From Nocardioides oleivorans (GTDB taxonomy: Bacteria > Actinomycetota > Actinomycetes > Propionibacteriales > Nocardioidaceae): a DNA stretch of 64,000 bases. A model generated the notes under the pieces. It worked only from the letters and a program-made list of their open reading frames with translations. It was not told the DNA's origin and ran no database searches. The translations under genes and the position numbers were made by a program. This document shows positions 34,272 to 42,347 of this stretch, piece by piece (within the stretch, counting starts at the first letter, position 1; each line of letters begins with the position of its first letter). The stretch covers positions 124,001-188,000 of the forward strand of contig NZ_SDWT01000001.1 in NCBI RefSeq assembly GCF_004137255.1. Reading direction: 5' to 3'.

Positions 34272-35572
34272 AGCGACCGGCTCCGGTAGGTCCGCAGGGC
34301 CGACATGGTGATCTCCTCGTCCTGCTGCGCGGCAGGCAGCAGCAGCTGCGCGACGACGTCGGACAGCGTCGCGACGCGCAGGTGCAGCGCGCGGGAGGCC
34401 TCCACCTCCGCCTCGAGCTCGGCGATCCGCTTCTCGAGCCGGGCGACACGGCGGTCGCGCACCGGCGAGGCCAGCCGGGACAGCGAGCCCCGGACGGCGA
34501 CCTTGACCGGGTTGGCCGGCTCGTCGGCACCCCCGGACGGGGCAGGCGTGCGTACGTCGGCGCCCGCCTCGCGGGCCCACACCAGCAGGTCGGCGAGGGC
34601 CAGCGCGGCCGACTCGGCGACCTCGCCGTCGGTCACCTCGCTGGGAAGCCGGCCCCCGGCAGGAGCGGGACGGAGGTCCTCGAGGTCACCGTGGACCTGG
34701 TAGCCCGCCTCGTGGATCGCGGCGATCGCGGCATCGGCCTGCGCGGCAGCCTCGTCGGCCTGGGCGGGCGTGAGACCGATCGGCTCGCGGCCGATCGGGG
34801 CGAGGACGGTGTGCGCGAGCAGGTCGCGCATCCACAGCGACTTCTGGCGACCGCCCTTGATCCGGCCGTCGATGGAGCCGTTGACCCGGCGCAGCAGCTC
34901 GGCCTCGACGACGCCGAGGGACTCGTTGGCCCGGTCGACGCCGAGGTCGAGGTCGTCGACGTCGGACAGCCCGGTCGCGCTCGCGAAGCGGTGCCACAGC
35001 TCGTCGGCCCCGGCGGACCGCGCCGGGACGGTCACGACGTGCGCCTGCGAGGCGGGCAGGTCGGCGCCCCAGCGGGCGGCGACGTTGGCCGGCTGCATGG
35101 TGCGCCAGCCCCACTCGCTGTCCACGGAGGACTCCTGCGGCGGCGACCAGGCGTCGAGCGTCCGGGTGATCCCGAACTTCAGCTGTTCCTGCCACGAGGA
35201 GGCGATGGCCTTGCCGAGGTCGCGCGCGGAGACGACGACGTGCACCTCGATCCCGTCGAGCCGCCCGAGCGCGGTGCGCACCTGCTCAGCCGAGGCGTTG
35301 GCGAACAGCTCGTAGCTCATGATCGCGGTGTCGCCCTGCCACTCGCGCACCTGCTCGGTGACGCGGTCCCAGGCGTCGGCCGCGGCGGCGGGGAGGTCGG
35401 CCAGCCGCTGGTCGCCGCGCACCGCCATGGCGGCGTGGATGAGCTCCAGGCGCGGGCCGACCACCAGCACGCCCGCCTTCGCCAGCGCGGCCTGGTTGTG
35501 GTCCAGCACCTGCTGGATGAAGGTGGTGCCCGACTTGGGCCCACCCACGTGGAGATACACGACCTGCGTCAT
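34268..35572 (-). CDS. Sulfotransferase-like protein with coiled-coil tail, paralogue 3
   Basis: 434 residues from ATG 35572. YLHVGGPKSGTTFIQ at 6-20 is the PAPS P-loop; SARDLGKAIASSWQEQLKFG at 115-134 is the 3'-phosphate motif. It aligns with the two genes at 15.7-17.8 kb over about 330 residues. It then adds a basic segment (VRGSLSRLASPVRDRRVARL) and a helical stretch with heptad-like spacing (RIAELEAEVEASRALHLRVA), probably a coiled coil. It follows the LicD fusion by ATGA overlap and precedes a small helical protein, so it belongs to the surface-polymer operon. Acceptor is unknown. Confidence 0.82.
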   Translation of the reverse strand: MTQVVYLHVGGPKSGTTFIQQVLDHNQAALAKAGVLVVGPRLELIHAAMAVRGDQRLADLPAAAADAWDRVTEQVREWQGDTAIMSYELFANASAEQVRTALGRLDGIEVHVVVSARDLGKAIASSWQEQLKFGITRTLDAWSPPQESSVDSEWGWRTMQPANVAARWGADLPASQAHVVTVPARSAGADELWHRFASATGLSDVDDLDLGVDRANESLGVVEAELLRRVNGSIDGRIKGGRQKSLWMRDLLAHTVLAPIGREPIGLTPAQADEAAAQADAAIAAIHEAGYQVHGDLEDLRPAPAGGRLPSEVTDGEVAESAALALADLLVWAREAGADVRTPAPSGGADEPANPVKVAVRGSLSRLASPVRDRRVARLEKRIAELEAEVEASRALHLRVATLSDVVAQLLLPAAQQDEEITMSALRTYRSRSL

Positions 35573-37158
35573 CGCTGCGTCCGACCCTCCGTCTTCCCGG
35601 GATACTCCACCATCATCCGCCAGCGCGCCGGGCTGCCCGACCGGCTGGCCCGTGAGGCCGCGGCCAGCCCCTCGCGGTGCACCACGCGACCACCGCTCGC
35701 GACGACGTCCGCGGCCACGTCGTGGGGGTCGACCGGCCACAGGCGCGGCGACCCGGTGCGCTCCTGCGCGGCGCGGCACTCCTGCGGCGTACGGCTCATC
35801 CCCTCGACGTAGACCCGGCCGCCCTCGGCGAGCGCCATCGCGGCGAAGCGCCACACCAGTGCACGCGAGCGCGGCGGCACCGCCTCTAGCACGCGGCGCA
35901 CGGTGAGCACCTTGCGGCCCTTCTGCCGGGCGGCGAGCGCGCCCACGGTGAGCACGTCGCGCTCGTCGAGCAGGTTGACCACCCGGCGGCCGACCTCGGG
36001 CGGCAGGCCGATCTCCTTGCCGCCGAGCGCGTGCTTGCCGGGGTGGGCGTAGTCGTAGCCGATCGCCTTGGCGCCGGAGCGGTGGTAGAGCCGCAGGTCG
36101 GCCGAGGAGCCGGACCCGACGTCGAGGACGCGCAGGTCCTCGTCGATCCCGCCGTCGGCCGCCAGCCGGTCGACGACCCAGTGGGCGAAGGGGCTCGGCC
36201 GCGCGCCGGCGGCGCCGACCTGGCCGTTGAACTGGGTCCAGTCGCGCCGGTTGGTCATGACCGAGCTGAACCAGCCGTCGAACCGGTCGAGGACCTCGCG
36301 CGACGGCAGGTGGCGGAAGGACGGGTCGGGCACCTTCCAGCTCGGGCCGTACGACACCGTGAGCATCCGGTCGGGGTCGGCCGGCGCGGGCATCTCACGG
36401 CCCTCGAACTCGAGCGCACGCAGCGGCAGGATCGCCGACCGGGGCACCCGCTCGCGCACGGTGGCGGTCTCGTGGAGCAGGTCGCCGACGTAGAAGCAGG
36501 TGTAGATGTCGATGCCGTCCTCGCCCCCGTCGGGGGCGTCGTAGACGACGGTGATGAAGCTCGCCGTCTTGTGCTTGACCGAGATCCCCGCGTCGACCAG
36601 GGCCCGGGCGACGTCCCAGATCTCGACCGCCATCTCGGCGGGGGTCTCCTTCTCGGAGAGGAAGCAGAGGTCGATGTCGCTGTCGTGGCCGATCACCTTG
36701 CCGGAGCGGGCGGCGCCCAGCAGCGTGCCGAAGGAGATCCACCCCTCCAGCCCGCACGAGTCGCGCATGACGGCGAGCACGCGCTCGGCCATGGCGGTCA
36801 TCGCCTCGACCGCTCCCCCTTCGCGGCGGGTCTCGAAGATCCGCTGGGTCAGGCCCCACTTGTCGATGATGACCGGGTTGCCGAAGCGGTCGACCAGCTC
36901 GACGCGACCCTCGCCGGAGCCGAAGGTCACCTCCTGGCGGAAGACCTCGGTGTCGTCGACGGTGACACTGATCAGCGACACGCCGTCGAGGCGTGCCTGG
37001 AGCCGCTTGGGCCACGGCACCGAGACCGGCTCGGGGCCGTCCTCCACCGCGACCGACCAGCCGCGCCAGCCGTCGAAGTGGACGTCGAGGGAGCCGTCGA
37101 AACCGCGCTCGAGGTGGAGTCCGTCGTCGTCGACGCGCTGCACGCTCGCCTTCACCAC
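35569..37158 (-). CDS. LicD-family nucleotidyl/phosphotransferase fused to a methyltransferase
   Basis: 529 residues. Residues about 1-95 form a beta-rich N-terminal region. The LicD domain follows: WISFGTLLGAARSGKVIGHD, DSDIDLCF at 139-166 with metal-binding DxD, and the closing signature SYGPSWKVPDPSF near 270. A second domain begins with VLDVGSGSSADLRLY near 344, a class I SAM-binding motif I. LicD proteins transfer phosphocholine or similar groups to surface glycans. The fusion could add and methylate a substituent. Two adjacent GTG codons at 37158 and 37155 could start it; GGAGGAG favours the second. First gene of the operon. Confidence 0.85.
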   Translation of the reverse strand: MVKASVQRVDDDGLHLERGFDGSLDVHFDGWRGWSVAVEDGPEPVSVPWPKRLQARLDGVSLISVTVDDTEVFRQEVTFGSGEGRVELVDRFGNPVIIDKWGLTQRIFETRREGGAVEAMTAMAERVLAVMRDSCGLEGWISFGTLLGAARSGKVIGHDSDIDLCFLSEKETPAEMAVEIWDVARALVDAGISVKHKTASFITVVYDAPDGGEDGIDIYTCFYVGDLLHETATVRERVPRSAILPLRALEFEGREMPAPADPDRMLTVSYGPSWKVPDPSFRHLPSREVLDRFDGWFSSVMTNRRDWTQFNGQVGAAGARPSPFAHWVVDRLAADGGIDEDLRVLDVGSGSSADLRLYHRSGAKAIGYDYAHPGKHALGGKEIGLPPEVGRRVVNLLDERDVLTVGALAARQKGRKVLTVRRVLEAVPPRSRALVWRFAAMALAEGGRVYVEGMSRTPQECRAAQERTGSPRLWPVDPHDVAADVVASGGRVVHREGLAAASRASRSGSPARWRMMVEYPGKTEGRTQR

Positions 37159-37185
37159 GACTCCTCCCTGCTACCGCCCTGCCCA

Positions 37186-37219
37186 GCTGCCCGCCCCGGT
37201 GGTGCGGAGTGCGGGCAGC
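37186..37219 (-). terminator. Hairpin terminator after the cutinase-RCC1-EEP gene
   Basis: A perfect 9-bp stem (GCTGCCCGC / GCGGGCAGC) with a 16-base loop lies 7 bases past the stop codon on the minus strand and before the start of the LicD fusion gene. It would separate the secreted-protein cluster from the surface-polymer operon. Confidence 0.6.
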
Positions 37220-37226
37220 CGGGACA

Positions 37227-40200
37227 CTACTGCACGGTGAAGCGCGAGGAGACCACCGCGTGGTCGGTCGTGCGCCGCACCTGCGCGCCCTGGTTGACCT
37301 CGGTGTTGTCGAAGGTCCCGCCCTTGCCGAAGATCCAGTCCACGCGCATGGCCTTGGGCGGCTGGCACTTGTTGCCGCCCGTCTGGCCGCCGACCGCGGC
37401 GTTCATCTGCGTCGGGCACGCGATGCGGCGGAACGCCTTCACGTGCTCGTTGAGGTCGCCGGTCACCAGGATCGGCAGGCCGTCGCCGCCGAGCTGCTTG
37501 ACGACCTGCTTGATCGTCTCCATGCCCTTGTCGCGGTCGTCCTGCATCTTGCCGGGCGAGAGGTGGGCGTTGACCCAGTAGACCTCGCGGCCTGTCGAGC
37601 GGTTCTTGAGCCGCACCAGCGCCTGCGGGCGCGAGGACTTCATGAACGGCATCTGGACGGTGGTGCCCCAGACGTAGGACCACTCGGAGTCCTTCCACAT
37701 CACCGACTGCGGCGCCGCGTCGTAGCCCATCGAGATCCCCGGGTAGAGCGTGAAGTCACCGTTGGTGGCCACGTCGAGCGAGGTGATCTGGTCGGGCTGC
37801 GGCTCCGAGAGGCCGACGAGGGTCGAGCCGCGCTGGTTGATCAGGTTCTTGGCCCACTCGGCGCGGACCCGGCCGGGTGCGAAGTTGGGGCGGGCACCGC
37901 CCGGAGCCGTGTGCTGGCTGCCGAGCAGGTTGAAGGTCATCACCTCGACGGCCATGGCGCCGCGCCTGGAGCCGCTCCTGGCCTTCGCGGAGACGTTCGG
38001 GCGGGTCGCGATCGCCTTCTTCACGACCTTGCTCGGGCCCCACTTCTTCATCTGCTGCGTGCTGACTGCGGGAGCCGGGCCCCAGGTGGCGGCCGCGGCC
38101 GGCATCGAGGACTGGGTGATGGTGCCGTTGCCGAGCTGGCCGACGTCGTTGGCGCCCCAGCAGCCGGCGCCCTCGGCGCACAGGTGCAGCCAGCCGCCGG
38201 TGATCTTGCCGGAGGCGACCAGGCCGGCCGCGACGGGCGTGGCCGAGCCGCCGCCGCTGGCGGCGGGGCCGAGCTGGCCGTAGCGGTTGTCGCCCCAGCA
38301 CAGGACCTGGCCGTCGGTGCGCACCGCGCACGAGGCGGTCACGGCCGTGCCGACGGAGGTGAAGGAGCCGCTGGCACCGACCTGGACCGGCTTGGCGGAG
38401 TTGGTGCGCGTGCCGTCGCCGAGCTCGCCGTTGGAGTTCTCGCCCCAGCACCAGACCTGGCCCGACGGCGTGACGCCGCAGGTGCGGCCCCACGTCGCCG
38501 ACAGCTGGGAGAACTGGAGGCCGCCGGTGACCACGGTCGGGCGGTTGCGGTTGGTGATGGTGCCGTCGCCGACGGATCCCATCGAGTTCTCGCCCCAGCA
38601 GTACGCCGTACCGCTCGAGGTGGTGCCGCAGGAGGTCCAGCCGCCGGCCGTGACCGACGTCCACACCTGGTCGCCCGCGACGCGGACCGGACCGGTGCTG
38701 CGGGCACTGTTCGTGCCGCCGCCGAGCTGGCCGCGCTCGTTCTGGCCCCAGCACCACGCGGAGCCGTCGGACATGGTGGCGCAGGCGTGCTGCCACGTGG
38801 CCGAGACGTCGCTCCAGGTGGTGCCGGCGCCGACCTGGCGCGGGAGGAGGCTGGTGGCCTTGTCCGCGGCGCCGAGCTGGCCGAAGTTGTTGAGGCCCCA
38901 GCACCACAGCGTGCCGTCGAGCTTGACGCCGCAGGTGAAGCTGCCGCCGGTGGAGATCCGGGCCCAGCCGGTGCCGACGACCTGCACGGGGCTCACCCGC
39001 AGGGTGGTCGTGCCGTCGCCGAGCTGGCCGAAGTCGTTGCGGCCCTGGCACCAGGCGGTGCCGTCAGGACGTACGGCGCACGAGGACTGGCCGCCGGCCG
39101 CGGCGCCGCTGGAGGGCTCGCGGACCAGCACGGTCAGCACGTGGGAGGTCGGGGTAGTGGCCGGCGAGACGCCGGAGAGCGTGTAGGTGAGGGGGTAGCT
39201 GCCCGGGGTGTCGAGCTGGCCGGTAAGCACACCGCTCTCGCTCATGCTGAGCCCGACGGGGACGCTGACCGGGGTGAAGCGTGCCGCGGGGGGCGTCGTC
39301 GAGCCGCCCGCGACGGCGACCTGGGAGCTGATCGGCGTCTTGACGCCGGCGACGACCTGCTGCGTGGTCGGCACCGGCCAGAGCGCGGCGCGCGCGAACG
39401 CCTGCCCGGCCGCCGTACGCATGGCGGAACGGGAGTACTTCGAGCCGTAGGACAGCGACAGCTTGAGCGCCTTGGCCGCCGCGACCTTGCTCGGGTTGCA
39501 GATGAGGTCGCCCTTGTGGCACACCGAGACCACGCCGAAGGTGCCGGTGGCCGACGGGACGTCGCCGCGGGACTTCGTGAAGCGGGTCAGGATGCCCTCG
39601 GAGTTCTTCGCCGCGCCCGGGTTGCCGAGCGGGCGACCGGCCGACGACTTCCGCACGCGCGCGGGGTCGGACACGGTGACCGCACCGACGACCTTGCCGA
39701 GCGCGTCCTTCTTGCCGAGGTCCTGGAGGACCTGGTGGACGACCGCGGCACCCTGGGCGTAGCCGACGAGCATGACCTGCTGGTCGGGGCACGCGTCGAG
39801 CTGGGCGTTGACCAGCTTGCGGGTGGCCTTCACGCCGGAGCGGATCGGCTTCTTCCAGCGCTGCAGGCCGGCCTTCGAGACGGCCGAGGCGCCGGCGCCA
39901 CGCTTGGTGCGCAGGGTGACGACCGCGCCCGGGGTGGAGAGCCGGACCCGCTTGACGGTGACCGAGCGGCCCTGCTTCTTCGCCGCGGACTGGAGCTTGT
40001 TGGTGATCGCCGCGACCGCCTGGCCCGGGGTGTCCTTCTTGCCCTGGCCGTTGCCGTCGACGGCCACGACGAGCAGGTTGGCGCACGCCGTGGCCTTCTT
40101 CGACGCGGTCGGTGAGGAGGCGGCCGGGGCGGGCTCCGCCTGCGCCGGCGCGTTGCCGGCGAGGAGGAGACCGGCCACCAGGCCGACCGTCGCGATCTGA

Positions 40201-40274
40201 GCGACCCTCGGTGCGAACCCGGTGACGGGAGACTCCTTGCGGATTCTGCGGGTCAGGGCTCGCAGGGGGGTCAT
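37227..40274 (-). CDS. Secreted pseudo-cutinase / RCC1-repeat / EEP-domain fusion
   Basis: 1015 residues. A signal peptide (hydrophobic 25-40, cleavage near APAQA) leads into a cutinase-like domain at about 60-300. There the nucleophile motif reads GYAQG at 171-175, with Ala173 for the catalytic Ser; the Asp loop CHKGDLIC is intact but no His occurs between 254 and 377, so the domain should be inactive. A short Ig-like stretch follows. About 400-750 contains seven or so RCC1-like units (W-C-W-G-x-N-x-x-G-Q-L-G). From about 775 there is an EEP phosphodiesterase domain with NLLGSQH, SEPQPDQ, VNAHLS, GDLNEH and TDHAVV. Substrate unknown. Confidence 0.88.
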   Translation of the reverse strand: MTPLRALTRRIRKESPVTGFAPRVAQIATVGLVAGLLLAGNAPAQAEPAPAASSPTASKKATACANLLVVAVDGNGQGKKDTPGQAVAAITNKLQSAAKKQGRSVTVKRVRLSTPGAVVTLRTKRGAGASAVSKAGLQRWKKPIRSGVKATRKLVNAQLDACPDQQVMLVGYAQGAAVVHQVLQDLGKKDALGKVVGAVTVSDPARVRKSSAGRPLGNPGAAKNSEGILTRFTKSRGDVPSATGTFGVVSVCHKGDLICNPSKVAAAKALKLSLSYGSKYSRSAMRTAAGQAFARAALWPVPTTQQVVAGVKTPISSQVAVAGGSTTPPAARFTPVSVPVGLSMSESGVLTGQLDTPGSYPLTYTLSGVSPATTPTSHVLTVLVREPSSGAAAGGQSSCAVRPDGTAWCQGRNDFGQLGDGTTTLRVSPVQVVGTGWARISTGGSFTCGVKLDGTLWCWGLNNFGQLGAADKATSLLPRQVGAGTTWSDVSATWQHACATMSDGSAWCWGQNERGQLGGGTNSARSTGPVRVAGDQVWTSVTAGGWTSCGTTSSGTAYCWGENSMGSVGDGTITNRNRPTVVTGGLQFSQLSATWGRTCGVTPSGQVWCWGENSNGELGDGTRTNSAKPVQVGASGSFTSVGTAVTASCAVRTDGQVLCWGDNRYGQLGPAASGGGSATPVAAGLVASGKITGGWLHLCAEGAGCWGANDVGQLGNGTITQSSMPAAAATWGPAPAVSTQQMKKWGPSKVVKKAIATRPNVSAKARSGSRRGAMAVEVMTFNLLGSQHTAPGGARPNFAPGRVRAEWAKNLINQRGSTLVGLSEPQPDQITSLDVATNGDFTLYPGISMGYDAAPQSVMWKDSEWSYVWGTTVQMPFMKSSRPQALVRLKNRSTGREVYWVNAHLSPGKMQDDRDKGMETIKQVVKQLGGDGLPILVTGDLNEHVKAFRRIACPTQMNAAVGGQTGGNKCQPPKAMRVDWIFGKGGTFDNTEVNQGAQVRRTTDHAVVSSRFTVQ

Positions 40275-40275
40275 G

Positions 40276-41691
40276 TCAGTTCTCCTCCTTGATGAGGGCG
40301 TAGGGGTCGACGCCGCGCTTCTTCGCGCGCGCCTTCACCAGGTCGTCGTACTGGTCGGTCGCCGCGACGCGGGCCGCGTAGGTGTCGAGCGGCCCGAACG
40401 ACCCGGGCACGACCCGGCCCGTCGGGGACTGGCCGTTGTTGCCGGGGTGCTCGGGTCCCCAGATGGTCGGGCGGTGGGTGAACATGTAGTCGATCCACTG
40501 CATGTAGCGGTTCGTGACCCACTTCTTGCGGACGGTGCCGACCACCTCGTCGCTGGCCAGGGCCACCGACGTCCAGTTGGCCGAGCCGTTGAAGGTGATC
40601 TTGGCGGCCGGGTCTCCCCCGAAGTTGCCGCTGATGGCCATGGTCTTCATGTGGACGTAGCGGTCGTAGAGACCGTCCTCGTCCGCGTCGTAGGCCAGGT
40701 GGGTCAGCGGGACCTTGGCGGCGCGCATGATCCGCAGGACCTCACCGCCGAACATCGCGTAGACGAGGCGGATGTTGCAGCCCTGCCGCTGCAGCTGGGC
40801 GATCTTGCGCGCCAGGGCCAGGCCGCGGTCGCCGTACATCGACGTCTGCGCGATGCGGATCCGGGTGGTGCCGCTGGCGTTGGTCGTGGCGCCCTTGCAC
40901 GAGACCTGGTTGAGCGCGTCCATGATCGGGTCCGCCACGGGGACGTTCTTGCCGACGTAGGGGTAGAAGCCGTTGAAGATCACGCCGTCGTCGTAGCCGA
41001 CGTAGGCGTTCTTGATCGGCTTGTCCTGCGTCATCTCCTGGAAGACGTCGAGGAAGGCCTTGTAGCGCGGCTCGTCGTTCTTGATGGTGAACAGGTCGTT
41101 CCACTGGATGGTGGCGCCGAGCTCGGTTGCGTTGTAGGAGCCGAACATCGTGACGAAGGGGACGGTCTTGACGACGGCGTCCTTGCCCTTGCCCTTCTTG
41201 ACCTTCACCTTGTTGAAGAGGAAGAACTTCGAGTGCGGGATGCCGTGCTTGCCGCGGCAGGAGCCGATGCAGCGGCGCAGGAAGCTCTTCTGGGTCTTCG
41301 AGCGGGCCTTGTTGCCGACCTTGAGGGCGGCGGCGAGGCGCGCGGCGTCCCGGTTCGGGTTGTTGGGGTTCCAGTTGGCGCGGTCCATGACGACCTGCAC
41401 GCTCACCTTGCGCTGGTGCGCACGGATGAGGGAGTTCGTGATCGCGGCACTGCGCACGTTCCACGCCGAGATGCGGATCTTGCCGCCGCGCGGGACCGAG
41501 TCGACCGTCTTGTTCACCTGCATGATCAGCCGGCGCACTGCGTCCTGGCTGCCGTAGGGGTTGTTGAAGGCCGGGCCGGCCTTCGGGACGTACTTCTCGG
41601 GCGTCCCGCGCTTCGGCTTCGCCTGGGCAGGCGCCCCGACGAGCGTCACCGCGACCAGGGCGGTGGCGACGAGGATGATCATCTTGCGCAC
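40276..41691 (-). CDS. Secreted phospholipase D-like protein
   Basis: 471 residues from GTG 41691, with GGGGA 7 bases upstream. A signal peptide (ILVATALVAVTLVGAPAQA) precedes two PLD-like half-sites: HGIPHSKFFLFN with GSYN at 185-188, and YVHMKTMAISGN with GSAN near 369. Each keeps the HxK and GSxN of HKD motifs, but the Asp of HxK(x4)D is Asn160 and Ser354. The enzyme may be a phosphodiesterase or nuclease of altered activity. Its stop is one base before the start of the cutinase-RCC1-EEP gene, so they are cotranscribed. Confidence 0.85.
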   Translation of the reverse strand: MRKMIILVATALVAVTLVGAPAQAKPKRGTPEKYVPKAGPAFNNPYGSQDAVRRLIMQVNKTVDSVPRGGKIRISAWNVRSAAITNSLIRAHQRKVSVQVVMDRANWNPNNPNRDAARLAAALKVGNKARSKTQKSFLRRCIGSCRGKHGIPHSKFFLFNKVKVKKGKGKDAVVKTVPFVTMFGSYNATELGATIQWNDLFTIKNDEPRYKAFLDVFQEMTQDKPIKNAYVGYDDGVIFNGFYPYVGKNVPVADPIMDALNQVSCKGATTNASGTTRIRIAQTSMYGDRGLALARKIAQLQRQGCNIRLVYAMFGGEVLRIMRAAKVPLTHLAYDADEDGLYDRYVHMKTMAISGNFGGDPAAKITFNGSANWTSVALASDEVVGTVRKKWVTNRYMQWIDYMFTHRPTIWGPEHPGNNGQSPTGRVVPGSFGPLDTYAARVAATDQYDDLVKARAKKRGVDPYALIKEEN

Positions 41692-41801
41692 AGCTGTTTC
41701 CCCACTGATTCGTGTGAGTCCCCAGGAGAGCGACGTGCGGCCACTTGCGCGCACGCGACATCGATCCCCGTGACGAACGATTGCTGACTCTATCTCAATT
41801 T

Positions 41802-41819
41802 TCACATCAGTCACATCAG
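41802..41819 (+). repeat. 9-bp tandem repeat in the promoter region of the PLD-cutinase operon
   Basis: TCACATCAG occurs twice without a gap at 41802-41819, inside the most A+T-rich stretch (41779-41822) of the 203-base gap 41692-41894. The gap lies upstream of the PLD-like gene. A repressor or activator site is plausible; the -10/-35 elements cannot be assigned with confidence. Confidence 0.5.
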
Positions 41820-41894
41820 CACCAGTGGTACGGCGGTGCGGAGCGACTGCGGTCGTGGTGGTGACGACGTGCTGGCCCGGGTGTGTGACGCGGG

Positions 41895-42347
41895 TCAGGC
41901 ACCGCAGGTTGTCAGGATCTGCTGGAACTTCCTGTCGCGCGCGAGGGGGACCCGTGACTCGGTGATCACTTCACCCTTGGCGGCGTAGAAGTTGCGCTGG
42001 TAGGTGACCAGGCGCTGGCCCGACGAGCAGTGGTAGACCATCGCCTGGACCCACTTGTCCTTGTCGGCGTCCTGGCAGCCGTTGTAGTTCGCCGGGAGCG
42101 TGGCGCCGGCGACCCACACCTCCGCGCAGGCCGGCCCGGCCGGCTCCGTCGGGGTCTCGCTCGGCTCGTCGGTGGGCGACTCGGTGGGCGACTCGGTGGA
42201 CGACTCCGTCGGGGTCGAGCTGGTCTCCCCCGCGGACGGGTCGTCGGCGGAGCCGCTGTCGTCCGACCCGCACGCCGCGAGGCCGAGGCCCGCGACGAGC
42301 GTCAGGGCCGCGGCGGCCCACTGGTTCCTCGAGATCGTGCGTGTCAT
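41895..42347 (-). CDS. Predicted lipoprotein with Thr/Ser/Pro/Glu-rich linker
   Basis: 150 residues from ATG 42347, overlapping the preceding stop as ATGA. The lipobox LVAGLGLAACGS places the lipid Cys near residue 26. An acidic repeat linker follows (TESSTESPTESPTDEPSETP), then a small domain with cysteines (GPACAEVWVAGATLP, NYNGCQDADKDKW, VYHCSSGQRL, ILTTCGA). Four cysteines suggest two disulfides. No known domain is evident. It is coupled to the EEP protein gene and probably acts at the outer face of the membrane. Confidence 0.85.
   Translation of the reverse strand: MTRTISRNQWAAAALTLVAGLGLAACGSDDSGSADDPSAGETSSTPTESSTESPTESPTDEPSETPTEPAGPACAEVWVAGATLPANYNGCQDADKDKWVQAMVYHCSSGQRLVTYQRNFYAAKGEVITESRVPLARDRKFQQILTTCGA

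Noticed and set aside
36993..40115. A 1040-codon open frame on the plus strand antisense to the cutinase-RCC1-EEP gene
   Set aside because: It lacks recognisable motifs and is compositionally explained by the high-GC third-position bias of the true gene on the other strand.
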